DNA of 64,000 nucleotides from Achromobacter sp. Root83 (GTDB lineage Bacteria; Pseudomonadota; Gammaproteobacteria; Burkholderiales; Burkholderiaceae_B): NCBI RefSeq assembly GCF_001428845.1, contig NZ_LMIU01000001.1:1134595-1198594 (forward strand), given 5' to 3'. Each line of letters starts with the position of its first letter. Position 1 is the first letter of the stretch. This document shows, piece after piece, positions 1-9,443 of this stretch. A program made the translations under genes and the position numbers. The notes below the pieces were generated by a model. It worked only from the letters and a program-made list of their open reading frames with translations. It was not told where the DNA came from and made no database searches.

Positions 1-28
1 CTCCTGTGTGGGTCATTTTTTATTTATG

Positions 29-63
29 CGGACACGCGTCGCCTTCGCGGGCGCGCGTGTCCG
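29..63. terminator. Strong hairpin downstream of the MBL-fold gene
   Basis: A perfect 10-base inverted repeat, CGGACACGCG (29-38) and CGCGTGTCCG (54-63), encloses a GC-rich loop. It lies 55 bases beyond the stop of the minus-strand MBL-fold gene, so it may end that transcript. No U-tract follows it on either strand, so it is a hairpin of probable terminator or mRNA-end function rather than a textbook intrinsic terminator. The remainder of bases 1-117 shows no gene. Confidence 0.4.
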
Positions 64-117
64 GTTCTTGCGGGTTCTAGCAGGTTCCGGCGTAGGGCCT
101 CGTAGTGGCCCGGACGG

Positions 118-1071
118 TCAGCCTTCCAACTGCGCCCACATTTCCAGGTCGCGCTTGTCGGTCCAGATGCGCGGATCGGTGTAGCCGGACGCTTCGTCAT
201 AAGCGCGCGACACATCGAACGGCATGCAGTGGTCGAAGATCACCCAGTCGCTGTAGCGCGGCTTCATGAAGTCGTAGACCTCGCGGTAGATGGTCTTCAG
301 GTCCTTGCCTTCGGCCACGCCGCGGTTCACGGCGCCGTACAGATCGGTAAGGAAGGCGCGCGTGCCCGCCAGGCCCTGGCGGACCTCGGTGGCGTTCTTC
401 AGCGCGGGGCCGCGGCCGGGCACCATCTTTTCTGCTTCAAAGCCCGACAGCGCGTCCAGCGTGGTGGGCCAATCGCGGAAGTAGGCGTCGCCGCAGTAGG
501 GGGTGGACTGGTATTCGACCAGGTCGCCGGCGAACAGGATCTTCTGGTCGGGCAGCCAGGCGATGGTGTCGCCCTTGGTGTGGCCGCGGCCCACCTGCAG
601 CAGCTTGACTTCCAGGTTGCCCAGGTTGACGGTCATTTCGCCCTTGAACGTCATGGTCGGCCAGACCAGGCCCGGCGGAATCGATTCGGCGTTGCGGAAC
701 AGGCGCGGAAAGCGGCCGATCTCGCTGGCCTTGTCCTGTTCGCCGCGTTCGGCGATCAGGTCGTAGGTGTCGCGGCTGGCCAGGATTTCCTGGGCGTTGT
801 AGGCGGAGGCGCCGAACACGCGCACGGCGTGGTAATGCGACAGCAGGATGTACTTGATGGGCTTGTCGGTGACTTCGCGGATGCGGCGGATCACGTCCTG
901 GGCCATGACCGGGGTGGCCTGGGTGTCGACCACCATGACGGCTTCGTCGCCGATGATCACGCCCGTGTTGGGGTCGCCTTCTGCGGTGTAGGCGTAGGCG
1001 TTGTCGGACAGCTTTTCGAACGAGACGACCTTGTCGTCCATGTCCGCGTGCGAGGCGAATTGCTTGCTCAT
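118..1071 (-). CDS. MBL-fold metallo-hydrolase with incomplete zinc motif
   Basis: A 317-residue metallo-beta-lactamase-fold protein. The start is the ATG at 1071, preceded by a good AAGGAG ribosome site; the open frame continues further upstream but without such a site. The core shows the family strands, the motif SHYHAVR where the family usually has HxHxDH, GRGHTKGD (third histidine) and FAGDLVEY (bridging aspartate). The aspartate and histidine of the first motif are replaced by Val and Arg, so binding of the second metal is doubtful. The substrate is unknown. The fold assignment is firm; hydrolase activity is inferred only. It is a stand-alone gene, transcribed away from the mutM end. Confidence 0.85.
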   Translation of the reverse strand: MSKQFASHADMDDKVVSFEKLSDNAYAYTAEGDPNTGVIIGDEAVMVVDTQATPVMAQDVIRRIREVTDKPIKYILLSHYHAVRVFGASAYNAQEILASRDTYDLIAERGEQDKASEIGRFPRLFRNAESIPPGLVWPTMTFKGEMTVNLGNLEVKLLQVGRGHTKGDTIAWLPDQKILFAGDLVEYQSTPYCGDAYFRDWPTTLDALSGFEAEKMVPGRGPALKNATEVRQGLAGTRAFLTDLYGAVNRGVAEGKDLKTIYREVYDFMKPRYSDWVIFDHCMPFDVSRAYDEASGYTDPRIWTDKRDLEMWAQLEG

Positions 1072-1210
1072 GAGGGCTCCTTCCACTTTTATAGGAATAG
1101 GGTGTGTGGAAGGAATATAGCCCTGCGTTAGTGTTTGTGCAATACGTTTGCTATAAACGAATGGCCGGGCTCCTGCAGGGGTTTCCCGGGGGTTCTGGGG
1201 GCGGAACGGC

Positions 1211-2038
1211 TCAGTTCCGCTGGCATTTCGGGCAGAAGTAGGTGGCCCGCTGCCCCTGGACGAAGCGCCGGATCGGGGTGGCGCAGACCCGGCACGGCAG
1301 GCCTTCGCGTTCGTATACGGCCGCATGGATCTCGAAGTAGGCGCCGGGCTCGCCGGTTGCGCCCACGTAATCCCGCAGGGTGCTGCCGCCCGAGGTCAGG
1401 GCGTCGGCCAGCGTGGCCCGCACCATGTCGGCCAGCCGGTCGCAGCGGGCCCGTGACAGCTTGTTGGCCGGGGTCTTGGGATTGATGCGCGCCCGGAACA
1501 GGCATTCCGATGCGTAGATATTGCCCACGCCCACGACCGCCATGCCCGCCAGCAGCACCTGCTTGACCGCCGCGCCGTGGTTCTTGAAGTGCCGGTGCAG
1601 CCAGGCGCCGTCGAACCGGGGGTCGAAGGGTTCAATGCCCAGCTTGGCCAGCAAGGGGTGCGTGTCGATGGGACCATCGGCCTCGGGGTGCCACAGCACC
1701 GCGCCGAAGCGCCGGGGATCGTGCAGGCGCAGCACCGCCTCGTCGAAGATCCATTCGACGTGGTCATGCTTGCGCAGGAACTCGCCCGGCGCGACGCTGC
1801 GCAGGGATCCCGACATGCCCAGGTGCACGATCTGGGTGCCGTGCTCGAAGCGCAAGAGCAGGTACTTGCCCCGGCGCGCGCACTCCAGCACGGCCCGGCC
1901 GCCGATCAGGGAAGGCAGGTCCGAAGGAATGGGCCATCGCATGCGGGCTTCATGGACGACCAGCCGCGTGAGCGTCCGGCCGGTGATGACGGCGTCGATT
2001 CCTCGGCGCGTGGTTTCGACTTCAGGCAGTTCCGGCAT
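1211..2038 (-). CDS. mutM: Formamidopyrimidine-DNA glycosylase (MutM/Fpg)
   Basis: Bifunctional base-excision repair enzyme that removes 8-oxoguanine and formamidopyrimidines and nicks the abasic site. The protein has 275 residues, the normal Fpg length. The start was placed at 2038 because the mature protein must begin PELPEVET, with Pro2 as the nucleophile and Glu3 beside it; the open frame runs seven codons further up. GKYLLLRF carries the conserved lysine, and the C-terminus has the zinc finger CRVC...CPKC. It is divergent from the TPR-protein gene with only about 60 bases between the starts, so the two promoters must lie close together. Confidence 0.97.
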   Translation of the reverse strand: MPELPEVETTRRGIDAVITGRTLTRLVVHEARMRWPIPSDLPSLIGGRAVLECARRGKYLLLRFEHGTQIVHLGMSGSLRSVAPGEFLRKHDHVEWIFDEAVLRLHDPRRFGAVLWHPEADGPIDTHPLLAKLGIEPFDPRFDGAWLHRHFKNHGAAVKQVLLAGMAVVGVGNIYASECLFRARINPKTPANKLSRARCDRLADMVRATLADALTSGGSTLRDYVGATGEPGAYFEIHAAVYEREGLPCRVCATPIRRFVQGQRATYFCPKCQRN

Positions 2039-2097
2039 GAGCCAGTGTAAGATCATCAATTGCGTACGAAGATTGTGCCATCAACCGGACGGGCCGC

Positions 2098-3921
2098 GTG
2101 AAGTCGTCTTTTAAACAAATGAATATCGGGATCGCCGCGTTGGGGCTTGCGCTGGCAGCAATAATGGCCCCGCCGGCCCACGCCGCCGACAGCCGGACGC
2201 GCGACGCCACCGGGCCTCGCATGGCTCCCCAGAGCCGACAGCCAGAAACCGAGGTCATCCGCCTGCGTCCGGGGCAGTTGCCCTACGTTTCGTTGACCGC
2301 CGACATCTTTTACCGCGTGCTGGCTTCCGAAATCGCCGCCCAGCGCGGCATGTACGGCACGGCCGCCACCACCATGGTCGGTTTGGCCCGGGACACCGGC
2401 GACCCCCGCCTGGCCCGCCGCGGCCTGGAATTCCAGCTTGCCGGCGGCAATCTGCCGGGCGCGCTGGACGCCGCCCGGGTCTGGGCGCGCCTGTCCCCCA
2501 ACGACCCCGAGGCCACTTCCACCGAGCTGGCGCTGGCCGCGGCCAATGGGCAGACCAAGGGGCTGGCCCAGGCGCTGCGCAAACGCATTGATACCTCGCG
2601 CGACAAGCCGGCCGCCATCGGCCAGGCGCTCGCCGTCCTGAGCCGCCTGAACGACCGCCGCCTGGCGCTGCGCATACTCGACGAATCCCTGAGCGACAGC
2701 GTGCGCAAGCTGCCGGCCGCGCATCTGGCATTGGCCGACGTCGCTTCCGCCTCGGGCGACTACCAGCGCGCCGCGCAGGAATCGCGCGCCGCCCTGGCCG
2801 CCGATCCCAAGTCTGAACCCGCCGCCCAGCGCGTGCTGGAATATGGTTCCCGGGTGGATCCCCAGCAGGCGCAGGCTGAAGCCCGCGCCTTTATCGGCCG
2901 CAATCCCGGCGCCCGCAAGGTGCGTCTGATGCTGGCCGGCCAACTGGCGGACAGCGGCGACTACAACGGCGCGCTGGCGGAACTGCAGGCCATGTCGCGC
3001 CGCTCGCCCGAAGATTTCGACCTGCTCTTCATGCAGGCCCAACTGGCCTACAAGGCCGGGCAGCTGCCGCAAGCGAAGACCCTGCTCCAGCAGTACCTGG
3101 ATGTACAGAATCAGCGCCAGCGCGCGACGGTGCCGGGCGCTACAGACGCCGGCGCCGCCGCCGCCGATGCGCACGTGCTGCTGGCGCGCATCGCCGAGGA
3201 TCAAGGCCACTACGACGAGGCTATCGCCGAACTTGGCCGCATCGACGACGCCACGCTGCGCTATTCGGTCCGCATGCGCCAAGCCGCCCTGCGCGCCAAA
3301 AGCGGGCGCGTGGACGATGCCCTGGCCATGATCGACGCCGCCGGCCCCCAGGACGAAGAAGAGCGCACCCTGGGCGTGCTGACCAAAGCGCAGATCCTGC
3401 GCGACGCCGACCGCGTGGGCCAGGCGGTCTCCGTGCTGGAAGCCGCCGACCAGGCGCTGCCGGACACCGTCGAGATCAAGTACGAGCTGGCCATGCTGTA
3501 CGAGCGCCAGAACCGGCTGGCCGACCTGGAGCGCATGCTGCGTCAGGTCATCGCGCTGGATCCGGACCACGCGCATGCGTACAACGCGCTGGGCTATACC
3601 CTGGCCGACCACAACCAGCGCCTGCCCGAAGCGCTGGATCTGATCACGCAGGCGCTGGAGCTGTCGCCGAACGACCCTTTCATCCTGGATAGCATGGGGT
3701 GGGTCAAGTTCCGCATGGGCGACTCCGCCGCCGCCGCCGACTATCTGCGCCGCGCCTACAGCGTGCGGCCCGAGGCCGACATCGCCGCGCATCTGGCCGA
3801 GGTGCTCTGGAGCCAGGGCAAGCGCGACCAGGCCGCCGAGCTGTTGCGCGCCGCGCTACAGAAGGATCCCCGCAACAAGACTGTCCAGGACGTCGTCAAG
3901 CGCCTTGGAGTCAACCTGTGA
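2098..3921 (+). CDS. Tetratricopeptide-repeat protein, exported
   Basis: A 607-residue protein made almost entirely of helical TPR repeats after a Sec-type signal peptide (hydrophobic run about residues 8-25, cleavage near PAHAA). Recognisable repeat signatures include the stretch around residues 480-560 (HAYNALGYTLADHNQRLPEA, then FILDSMGWVKFRMGDS). Such proteins usually scaffold periplasmic or outer-membrane complexes; no specific partner is visible. The frame opens with GTG at 2098; an ATG at 2119 would still leave a signal peptide, and neither has a clear ribosome site. The stop overlaps the lolB start (GTGA), so the two genes are translationally coupled and a role near the lipoprotein pathway is possible. 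Confidence 0.88.
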   Translation: MKSSFKQMNIGIAALGLALAAIMAPPAHAADSRTRDATGPRMAPQSRQPETEVIRLRPGQLPYVSLTADIFYRVLASEIAAQRGMYGTAATTMVGLARDTGDPRLARRGLEFQLAGGNLPGALDAARVWARLSPNDPEATSTELALAAANGQTKGLAQALRKRIDTSRDKPAAIGQALAVLSRLNDRRLALRILDESLSDSVRKLPAAHLALADVASASGDYQRAAQESRAALAADPKSEPAAQRVLEYGSRVDPQQAQAEARAFIGRNPGARKVRLMLAGQLADSGDYNGALAELQAMSRRSPEDFDLLFMQAQLAYKAGQLPQAKTLLQQYLDVQNQRQRATVPGATDAGAAAADAHVLLARIAEDQGHYDEAIAELGRIDDATLRYSVRMRQAALRAKSGRVDDALAMIDAAGPQDEEERTLGVLTKAQILRDADRVGQAVSVLEAADQALPDTVEIKYELAMLYERQNRLADLERMLRQVIALDPDHAHAYNALGYTLADHNQRLPEALDLITQALELSPNDPFILDSMGWVKFRMGDSAAAADYLRRAYSVRPEADIAAHLAEVLWSQGKRDQAAELLRAALQKDPRNKTVQDVVKRLGVNL

Positions 3922-4520
3922 CGGCAGCGGTCCATCGTTTGCGCGAGGCCGGGGCGCTGGTGCGCTGGGCCTTGCTGGCGCTGCTGGCCTTCCTGCTGGC
4001 CGCCTGCACCACGACGCCCAAGCCCATCGAGGGCGCCAGCGCGGATGCGTTTTCGCGTATCGGCCGTTTCGCCATCACGGTCAACGAAGAAAGCGGCAAG
4101 CAGAATGCCGTGCAGGGCGGTTTCTCGTGGTCCGACGATGGCAGGCGCTACATCCTGGACCTGACCAACCCGCTGGGTTCGACCGAAGCGCGGGTGGAAG
4201 GCCGGCCGGGCGCCGCCAGCCTCACCAAGGCCGACGGCACGCGGCTGGTCGCCGACAATCCCGACGCGCTGGCCGAGGACGCGCTGGGCAGCAGCATGCC
4301 GGTCTCTGGCCTGCGCGACTGGCTGCGCGGCAGGCTGCCCGCCGATCCCGAAGCCACGGAAGTGACCCGCGACGAACTTGGCCGTCCCGCCGCCTTCGAG
4401 CAAGGCGGCTGGCGGGCGCGCCTGTCGCGCTATGACACGCTGGGGCCCCAGTTGCTGGTCCTGGAGCGCCAGGAACCCGGCCGCCGCATCGTGGTGAGGC
4501 TGGTCGTCAACCAGCCTTGA
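3918..4520 (+). CDS. lolB: Outer-membrane lipoprotein receptor LolB
   Basis: LolB accepts lipoproteins from the periplasmic carrier LolA and inserts them in the outer membrane. The protein has 200 residues. The start is GTG 3918, overlapping the stop of the TPR gene by four bases. A lipoprotein signal ends at FLLAAC, giving an acylated Cys30. The body carries LolB features: the FSRIGRFAI strand, FSWSDDGRRYILDLTNPLG and a long C-terminal beta sheet. Its position before ispE and prs is the conserved order in beta- and gammaproteobacteria (lolB-ispE-prs), here interrupted by a chemotaxis receptor gene. Confidence 0.93.
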   Translation: MTAAVHRLREAGALVRWALLALLAFLLAACTTTPKPIEGASADAFSRIGRFAITVNEESGKQNAVQGGFSWSDDGRRYILDLTNPLGSTEARVEGRPGAASLTKADGTRLVADNPDALAEDALGSSMPVSGLRDWLRGRLPADPEATEVTRDELGRPAAFEQGGWRARLSRYDTLGPQLLVLERQEPGRRIVVRLVVNQP

Positions 4521-4737
4521 GTTCGGCCGCGCCGGCTTCGGGCCCCTGGTGGACATCGGGTTAACCCTAGCATATTGGCCGGGTTTCAATCGTGCAAACA
4601 GAGCGGTCAAAACCGCCTATGTTACGGTTTGAAATATATTGTCCTGACTGAATAATTCTCCCTGCATGCGGGCGCCGGTCGCGCCGCGCGGGCGGCACCG
4701 CCATCGGCGACGTTGGCAGCCGCCGCTTTTTCGGAGA

Positions 4738-6342
4738 ATGGCTATGTTCAGGAACACCCGCATCGCGACGGTGCTATTGGGAATCATCGCGATATTTTTC
4801 ACCTTCCAGTTGCTCGTGGGCGGCATGGGCTTTGTCGCTTTGCGGCAGACCAACCAGGACGTCGTGCAGCTATATCGGCTTTCCTCGCAGCAGGTCAACG
4901 CGGTGAACTCGGCCTCCCTGTCGCTGGTGGCGGCCCGCACCGACCTGAGCCGCTACGCCACCCGTGTCGCGCAGGGCAATACCAGCGATCAGACGTCGCT
5001 GCAGCAGGCGCGCCAGCGCATCGTTTCGGCCGATCGCGCTTTCCAGCGCTTTTCCGGCGGACTGTCCGCCCAGGAAAAGACCGACTCGGCCAGCCTGATC
5101 GACGCCTACACCAAACTCAGCGCCAATCTGCAAAATGTGGGCAGAGTGCTCGAGGCCGGCGACATGGAGGCCTACTTCAAGCAGGGTACGCAGCAGGTGC
5201 AGGAGAAGCTGGTGAGCGAGCGCGATGCCTTCGTGCTGCGCGCCGAAGAAACGGGGCAGGGGGTGATGGACGAGATTTCCATGTTCCACACCCTGTTTAC
5301 GTCCTTGCTGGCGGGAATCCTGGCGCTGGGCCTGCTGATGGCCGTGGGCGCGCATGTGATGATCCGCCGCATGATCGTGCGTCCGCTGCTGGAGGCCGGC
5401 GAGGTCTTCCGCCGTATCGCGGAGGGTGACCTGACGCGCCGCGTGGCGGACCGGGGCAGGAACGAGATCGGCGCGCTGCTGGCCGCGCTCAAGGGCATGC
5501 AGGACAGCCTGGTGCGCACCGTGTCGGCCGTGCGCCGGGGCGTGGACGAGATCAACGTCGGCGCCCGCGAGATTTCCTCGGGCAACACCGATCTTTCCAG
5601 CCGCACGGAAGAGCAGGCCGCATCGCTCCAGGAAACCGCCGCCAGCATGGAAGAGCTGGCGACCACGGTGAAGCAGAACGCAGACACCGCGCGCGAAGCC
5701 AACCGCATGGTGGCCGCGTCGGCGGCGGTCGCGCAACGGGGCGGCGAAGCCGTTTCCAGCGTGGTCGACACGATGCGCGCCATCTCGGGCAGCTCGTCGC
5801 GCATCGCCGATATCGTCGGCGTGATCGACGGCATTGCGTTCCAGACCAACATTTTGGCGCTCAACGCGGCGGTCGAAGCAGCGCGCGCGGGCGAGCAGGG
5901 CAAGGGCTTCGCGGTCGTGGCCAGCGAAGTGCGCACGCTGGCGCAGCGCAGCGCCGCCGCCGCCAAGGAGATCAAGCAGCTCATCGAGGATTCCGCGCAG
6001 AAGGTTGGCGTCGGTTCCGATCAGGTCGAAAACGCAGGCGCCACGATGCGCGAGATCGTCGAGTCCGTGCAGCGCGTGACCAGCCTGATGGGTGAGATCT
6101 CGGCCGCCTCCGAAGAGCAGGCCACCGGCATCGATCAGGTCAACCGCGCGGTGTCGCAGATGGACAGCGTGACCCAGCAGAACGCCGCCCTGGTGGAAGA
6201 GGCCGCGGCCGCGGCCGGCGCGCTGGAAGATCAGGCGCTTCAGCTTGCCGGCGCGGTGTCGGTGTTCAAGCTGCCCGAGGGCCGCGTGATCGACGCGCCG
6301 GCGGCAAGGCTTGCGCCGGGCGCGGCGCCCCAACTCGCCTGA
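4738..6342 (+). CDS. Methyl-accepting chemotaxis protein
   Basis: A transmembrane receptor of 534 residues. Order: TM1 (about residues 8-32), a periplasmic four-helix ligand domain of Tar/Tsr type (about 33-190), TM2 (about 191-215), HAMP ([10 protein letters not shown] onwards), then a long cytoplasmic signalling coiled coil. The CheA/CheW-binding tip is present in the [20 protein letters not shown] region. No C-terminal NWETF-like CheR tether is seen. The start ATG at 4738 follows CGGAGA. It sits between lolB and ispE, where no other chemotaxis gene is visible, so it looks like an insertion of an orphan receptor into a conserved block. The ligand cannot be predicted. Confidence 0.93.
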   Translation: MAMFRNTRIATVLLGIIAIFFTFQLLVGGMGFVALRQTNQDVVQLYRLSSQQVNAVNSASLSLVAARTDLSRYATRVAQGNTSDQTSLQQARQRIVSADRAFQRFSGGLSAQEKTDSASLIDAYTKLSANLQNVGRVLEAGDMEAYFKQGTQQVQEKLVSERDAFVLRAEETGQGVMDEISMFHTLFTSLLAGILALGLLMAVGAHVMIRRMIVRPLLEAGEVFRRIAEGDLTRRVADRGRNEIGALLAALKGMQDSLVRTVSAVRRGVDEINVGAREISSGNTDLSSRTEEQAASLQETAASMEELATTVKQNADTAREANRMVAASAAVAQRGGEAVSSVVDTMRAISGSSSRIADIVGVIDGIAFQTNILALNAAVEAARAGEQGKGFAVVASEVRTLAQRSAAAAKEIKQLIEDSAQKVGVGSDQVENAGATMREIVESVQRVTSLMGEISAASEEQATGIDQVNRAVSQMDSVTQQNAALVEEAAAAAGALEDQALQLAGAVSVFKLPEGRVIDAPAARLAPGAAPQLA

Positions 6343-6349
6343 ACCTGAT

Positions 6350-6374
6350 GGCGCGCCGTGCATCGCGGCGCGCC
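6350..6374. terminator. Hairpin after the chemotaxis receptor gene
   Basis: GGCGCGCCG and CGGCGCGCC form a perfect 9-base stem with a 7-base loop, starting 8 bases after the receptor stop. There is no T-tract, so it is a possible terminator only. It separates the receptor transcript from ispE. Confidence 0.4.
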
Positions 6375-6426
6375 CGCCCGGGCGGTCTGGCTAGAATGTG
6401 GGATTCCCTCGCAACGGTTGTTTTTC

Positions 6427-7392
6427 GTGACCCTTTACGACGTTCCCGCTCCCGCCAAGGTGAACCTCTTCCTGCACGTGGTGGGCCGCCGCGCCGACGG
6501 CTATCACCTGTTGCAGACGGCGTTCCGTTTCATCGACCTTTGCGACACGCTGCATTTCGATGCGCGCACGGATGGGGTCATCAGCCGAGCGGCTGAACTG
6601 CCGGGCGTGCCCGAGGCGCAGGATCTGACACTGCGCGCCGCCCATGCCCTGCAACGGGCCACCGGCACGCGCCAGGGCGTGCAGATCGGCCTTGAGAAGC
6701 GCATCCCGCAGGGCGGTGGGCTGGGTGGCGGGTCCAGCGATGCCGCGACCGTGCTGATCGCGCTGAACAAGCTGTGGGGCACCGGCCTGTCGCGCCGCGA
6801 ACTCATGGCGCTGGCCTTGCCGCTGGGCGCCGACGTGCCGGTTTTCGTGTTCGGCCAATCCGCGTTCGCGGAAGGAATCGGCGAAGAACTGACGGCCCTG
6901 ACCTTGCCCGAACGCGCCTATCTCGTGGCGCAGCCGGATGCAAGCGTGCCGACTGTCGGCATATTCTCCGCCCCCGATTTGACAAGGGATTCTTCTTACA
7001 TCACAATAGCGGACTTTCTTGCTTCGCAAACATTTTTGCCCAGCGGTTCACCCCGCAGCAATGCTCAAGGAAACGCGCACGGCAACGTGCTCTTTGGCAG
7101 AAATGATCTGGAGCCGGTGGTCTACCGTCTTTACCCTGAAGTGCTTGGGGCATCGCGGTGGCTTGCAGGACAAGACGCCCTTTTGGGAAATACTGTCCGC
7201 ATGTCGGGATCTGGCGCGTGTTTATACGCCGAGTTTTCCGAACTGTCCGAAGCCGTTTTGGCAGAAGCAGAAATTACCGCTATAATGCGCGGCGCTGATA
7301 AAACATTCAGCCAAACGCATCCACGGTTTCGGTTAGTGCAGGCATGTACTGGATTGACTGAACATCCGTTGCGGAATTGGATTGCAAGATAG
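6427..7392 (+). CDS. ispE: 4-(Cytidine 5'-diphospho)-2-C-methyl-D-erythritol kinase
   Basis: A GHMP-family kinase of the non-mevalonate isoprenoid pathway that phosphorylates the 2-hydroxyl of CDP-methylerythritol. GTG 6427 gives a 321-residue protein beginning TLYDVPAPAKVNLFLHV, the conserved IspE N-terminus; the open frame extends upstream without conserved sequence. The ATP-binding glycine loop PQGGGLGGGSSDAA lies at about residues 96-109. The C-terminal third is more AT-rich than the rest and contains the promoter for the following tRNA. Gene order ispE - tRNA-Gln - prs is the common one in this group. Confidence 0.95.
   Translation: MTLYDVPAPAKVNLFLHVVGRRADGYHLLQTAFRFIDLCDTLHFDARTDGVISRAAELPGVPEAQDLTLRAAHALQRATGTRQGVQIGLEKRIPQGGGLGGGSSDAATVLIALNKLWGTGLSRRELMALALPLGADVPVFVFGQSAFAEGIGEELTALTLPERAYLVAQPDASVPTVGIFSAPDLTRDSSYITIADFLASQTFLPSGSPRSNAQGNAHGNVLFGRNDLEPVVYRLYPEVLGASRWLAGQDALLGNTVRMSGSGACLYAEFSELSEAVLAEAEITAIMRGADKTFSQTHPRFRLVQACTGLTEHPLRNWIAR
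7258..7286 (+). promoter_or_regulatory. Sigma-70 promoter inside the ispE 3' end
   Basis: TTGGCA (7258-7263), a 17-base spacer and a perfect TATAAT (7281-7286) form a near-consensus promoter within the last 140 bases of ispE. Transcription would begin near 7293, about 100 bases before the tRNA-Gln gene, and would run through the tRNA to the hairpin at 7482-7536. Confidence 0.8.
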
Positions 7393-7393
7393 T

Positions 7394-7470
7394 TGGGGAG
7401 TCGCCAAGCTGGTTAAGGCACCGGATTTTGATTCCGGCATGCGAAGGTTCGAATCCTTCCTCCCCAGCCA
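7394..7470 (+). tRNA. tRNA-Gln (anticodon TTG)
   Basis: A 77-base tRNA with encoded CCA. The acceptor TGGGGAG (7394-7400) pairs with CTCCCCA (7460-7466), followed by G and CCA. The anticodon stem CCGGA/TCCGG encloses loop TTTTGAT with anticodon TTG at 7428-7430. The T-arm contains GGTTCGAATCC. All canonical stems form. It begins two bases after the ispE stop codon. Confidence 0.97.
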
Positions 7471-7481
7471 ACCGAATACAT

Positions 7482-7536
7482 AAAAAAGCTGTTGAACACG
7501 CCTGTAAGACACTGGCCCGGGTTCAGCAGCTTTTTT
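7482..7536 (+). terminator. Intrinsic terminator after tRNA-Gln
   Basis: AAAAAAGCTGTTGAAC (7482-7497) pairs with GTTCAGCAGCTTTTTT (7521-7536), with one G-U pair and a run of T at the end. It is a classic bidirectional-looking terminator, so prs downstream probably has its own promoter or depends on readthrough. Confidence 0.85.
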
Positions 7537-7626
7537 ATTTTCCGGGCTCTGGCGAAAGTTGTGCATTGCTGGCAGTACCTCGCATCACCTCGTTAGTGTC
7601 TTAAAACGACCATCGCATCATCCATC

Positions 7627-8577
7627 ATGGCAAACGATAGCTTCATGATCTTCACGGGCACCGCCAACACTCGGCTGGCCGTGGACGTAGTCAACCACCT
7701 CGATATGTCCCTGGGCAAGATGACCGTCGGTCGCTTCTCGGACGGCGAAGTGATGGTCGAAATCAACGAGAACGTGCGTGGCAAGGACGTCTTCGTCCTG
7801 CAGCCCACCTGTGCTCCCACCAACGACAACCTGATGGAAATCATGGTGATGGTCGATGCCCTGCGCCGCGCTTCGGCTGGCCGCATCACCGCCGCGATTC
7901 CCTACTTCGGCTATGCCCGCCAGGACCGCCGCCCGCGTTCGGCGCGCGTGGCCATCTCGGCCAAGGTCGTGGCCAACATGCTGCAAGTGGCTGGCGTAGA
8001 CCGCGTCCTGACCATGGACCTGCACGCCGACCAGATCCAGGGCTTCTTCGACATCCCCGTGGATAACATCTACGCCGGTCCGATCCTGCTGGGCGACATC
8101 TGGCGCCGCAACTTCTCGAACCTGGTCGTCGTGTCCCCGGACATCGGCGGCGTGGTGCGCGCCCGCGCGCTGGCCAAGCAGCTCGAAGCCGACCTGGCCA
8201 TCATCGACAAGCGCCGTCCGCGCGCCAACGTGTCGGAAGTGATGAACATCATCGGCGAAGTCGACGGCCGTACCTGCATCATCATGGACGACATGGTCGA
8301 CACCGCCGGCACGCTGTGCAAGGCGGCCCAGGCCCTGAAGGACCGCGGCGCCGGCGCCGTTTACGCCTATTGCACGCACCCCGTGCTGTCGGGCGGCGCC
8401 ATCGACCGCATCGAAGCGTCGGAACTCGACGAACTCGTCGTGACCGACACCATCCCGCTCTCCGAGCAAGGCCAGGCCAGCGGCAAGATCCGCCAGCTCT
8501 CCTGCGCCGCGCTGCTGGGCGAGACCATTCTGCGTATTTCCAACGCGGAATCGGTCAGCTCGCTGTTCGTCGATTGA
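7627..8577 (+). CDS. prs: Ribose-phosphate pyrophosphokinase
   Basis: Makes PRPP from ribose 5-phosphate and ATP for nucleotide, His, Trp and NAD synthesis. The protein has 316 residues, the class I length. It shows the PRPP synthase signature [11 protein letters not shown] (about residues 130-140) and the PRPP-binding loop [17 protein letters not shown] (about 218-234). ATG 7627 is the first start of the conserved N-terminus ([16 protein letters not shown]). It is followed by rplY, as in many betaproteobacteria. Confidence 0.98.
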   Translation: MANDSFMIFTGTANTRLAVDVVNHLDMSLGKMTVGRFSDGEVMVEINENVRGKDVFVLQPTCAPTNDNLMEIMVMVDALRRASAGRITAAIPYFGYARQDRRPRSARVAISAKVVANMLQVAGVDRVLTMDLHADQIQGFFDIPVDNIYAGPILLGDIWRRNFSNLVVVSPDIGGVVRARALAKQLEADLAIIDKRRPRANVSEVMNIIGEVDGRTCIIMDDMVDTAGTLCKAAQALKDRGAGAVYAYCTHPVLSGGAIDRIEASELDELVVTDTIPLSEQGQASGKIRQLSCAALLGETILRISNAESVSSLFVD

Positions 8578-8724
8578 CGCTGGTGCGTTGATCGGGCCGA
8601 CAGCCCGGACATCCAGTTTTTGCACCTTGCTGGTCGCGGCAAGGCGCAATCAACACGGCGGGCATTTTGCGCGCCGTGCATAAACCGGTGAAGTCTCTTC
8701 ACCTTATTGTTTTCGGAGTTATCC

Positions 8725-9333
8725 ATGAAATTCATCGCCACTGCGCGTAGCGTCCAGGGATCGAGTGCGAGCCGCCGCCTGCGCCGCGCGGGCCGCGTTC
8801 CCGCCATTGTCTATGGTGGTACGGCTGCCCCCCTGAACATCGAACTCGACCACAACGAGATCTACCACGCCCTGCGCAAGGAAGAATTCCACGCGTCGAT
8901 CCTGCAAATGCAGCTCGAAGGCGCCAAGGAAGAACAAGTTCTGCTGCGTTCGGTTCAATGGCACGCCTACAAGCAACAAGTCCTGCACGTTGACTTCCAG
9001 CGCGTCGATGCCAACCAGGCCCTGCGTACCAAGGTGCCGCTGCACTTTGTGAACGCCGAGATCTCGCCGGCTGTGAAGCTGAGCGGCGCCATCATCAGCC
9101 ACGTGACGACCGAACTGGAAATCACCTGCCTGCCGTCGGCTCTGCCCCCGTTCATCGAAGTCAACCTGGCCGACATCCTGGCTGGCGCTTCGATCCACCT
9201 GGCCGACATCAAGCTGCCCATGGGCGTGACCTACGTGCCCCACGGCGCGGAAGACAACCCCCTGCTGGCCGCTGCCGTGGTCAAGGGCGGCGCTGCCGCT
9301 GCCGACGAAGCCGAAGCCGCTCCGGCCGCCTAA
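8725..9333 (+). CDS. rplY: 50S ribosomal protein L25/Ctc
   Basis: The long (Ctc/TL5-type) L25 that binds 5S rRNA, 202 residues. The start ATG 8725 follows CGGAG and gives MKFIATARS; the frame is open for six more codons. The N-terminal L25 domain carries [18 protein letters not shown]; a C-terminal beta domain and an Ala/Glu-rich tail ([10 protein letters not shown]) follow. The 147-base gap after prs may hold a promoter, but none is clear. Confidence 0.96.
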   Translation: MKFIATARSVQGSSASRRLRRAGRVPAIVYGGTAAPLNIELDHNEIYHALRKEEFHASILQMQLEGAKEEQVLLRSVQWHAYKQQVLHVDFQRVDANQALRTKVPLHFVNAEISPAVKLSGAIISHVTTELEITCLPSALPPFIEVNLADILAGASIHLADIKLPMGVTYVPHGAEDNPLLAAAVVKGGAAAADEAEAAPAA

Positions 9334-9388
9334 GTCCTGCCGGAAAGCCTTGCGGCTTTCCTGCGGCTTATGGCCGGGCTTGTGCCCG

Positions 9389-9426
9389 AAACCCTGCGTG
9401 TGCATTTGCATGCGCAGGGTTTTTTG
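9389..9426 (+). terminator. Intrinsic terminator after rplY
   Basis: AACCCTGCG and CGCAGGGTT form a stem (about 9390-9421) with an inner TGCA/TGCA pairing, followed directly by TTTTTT. This would end the prs-rplY transcript just before pth. Confidence 0.8.
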
Positions 9427-9443
9427 GTTTAAACACCCCCATC

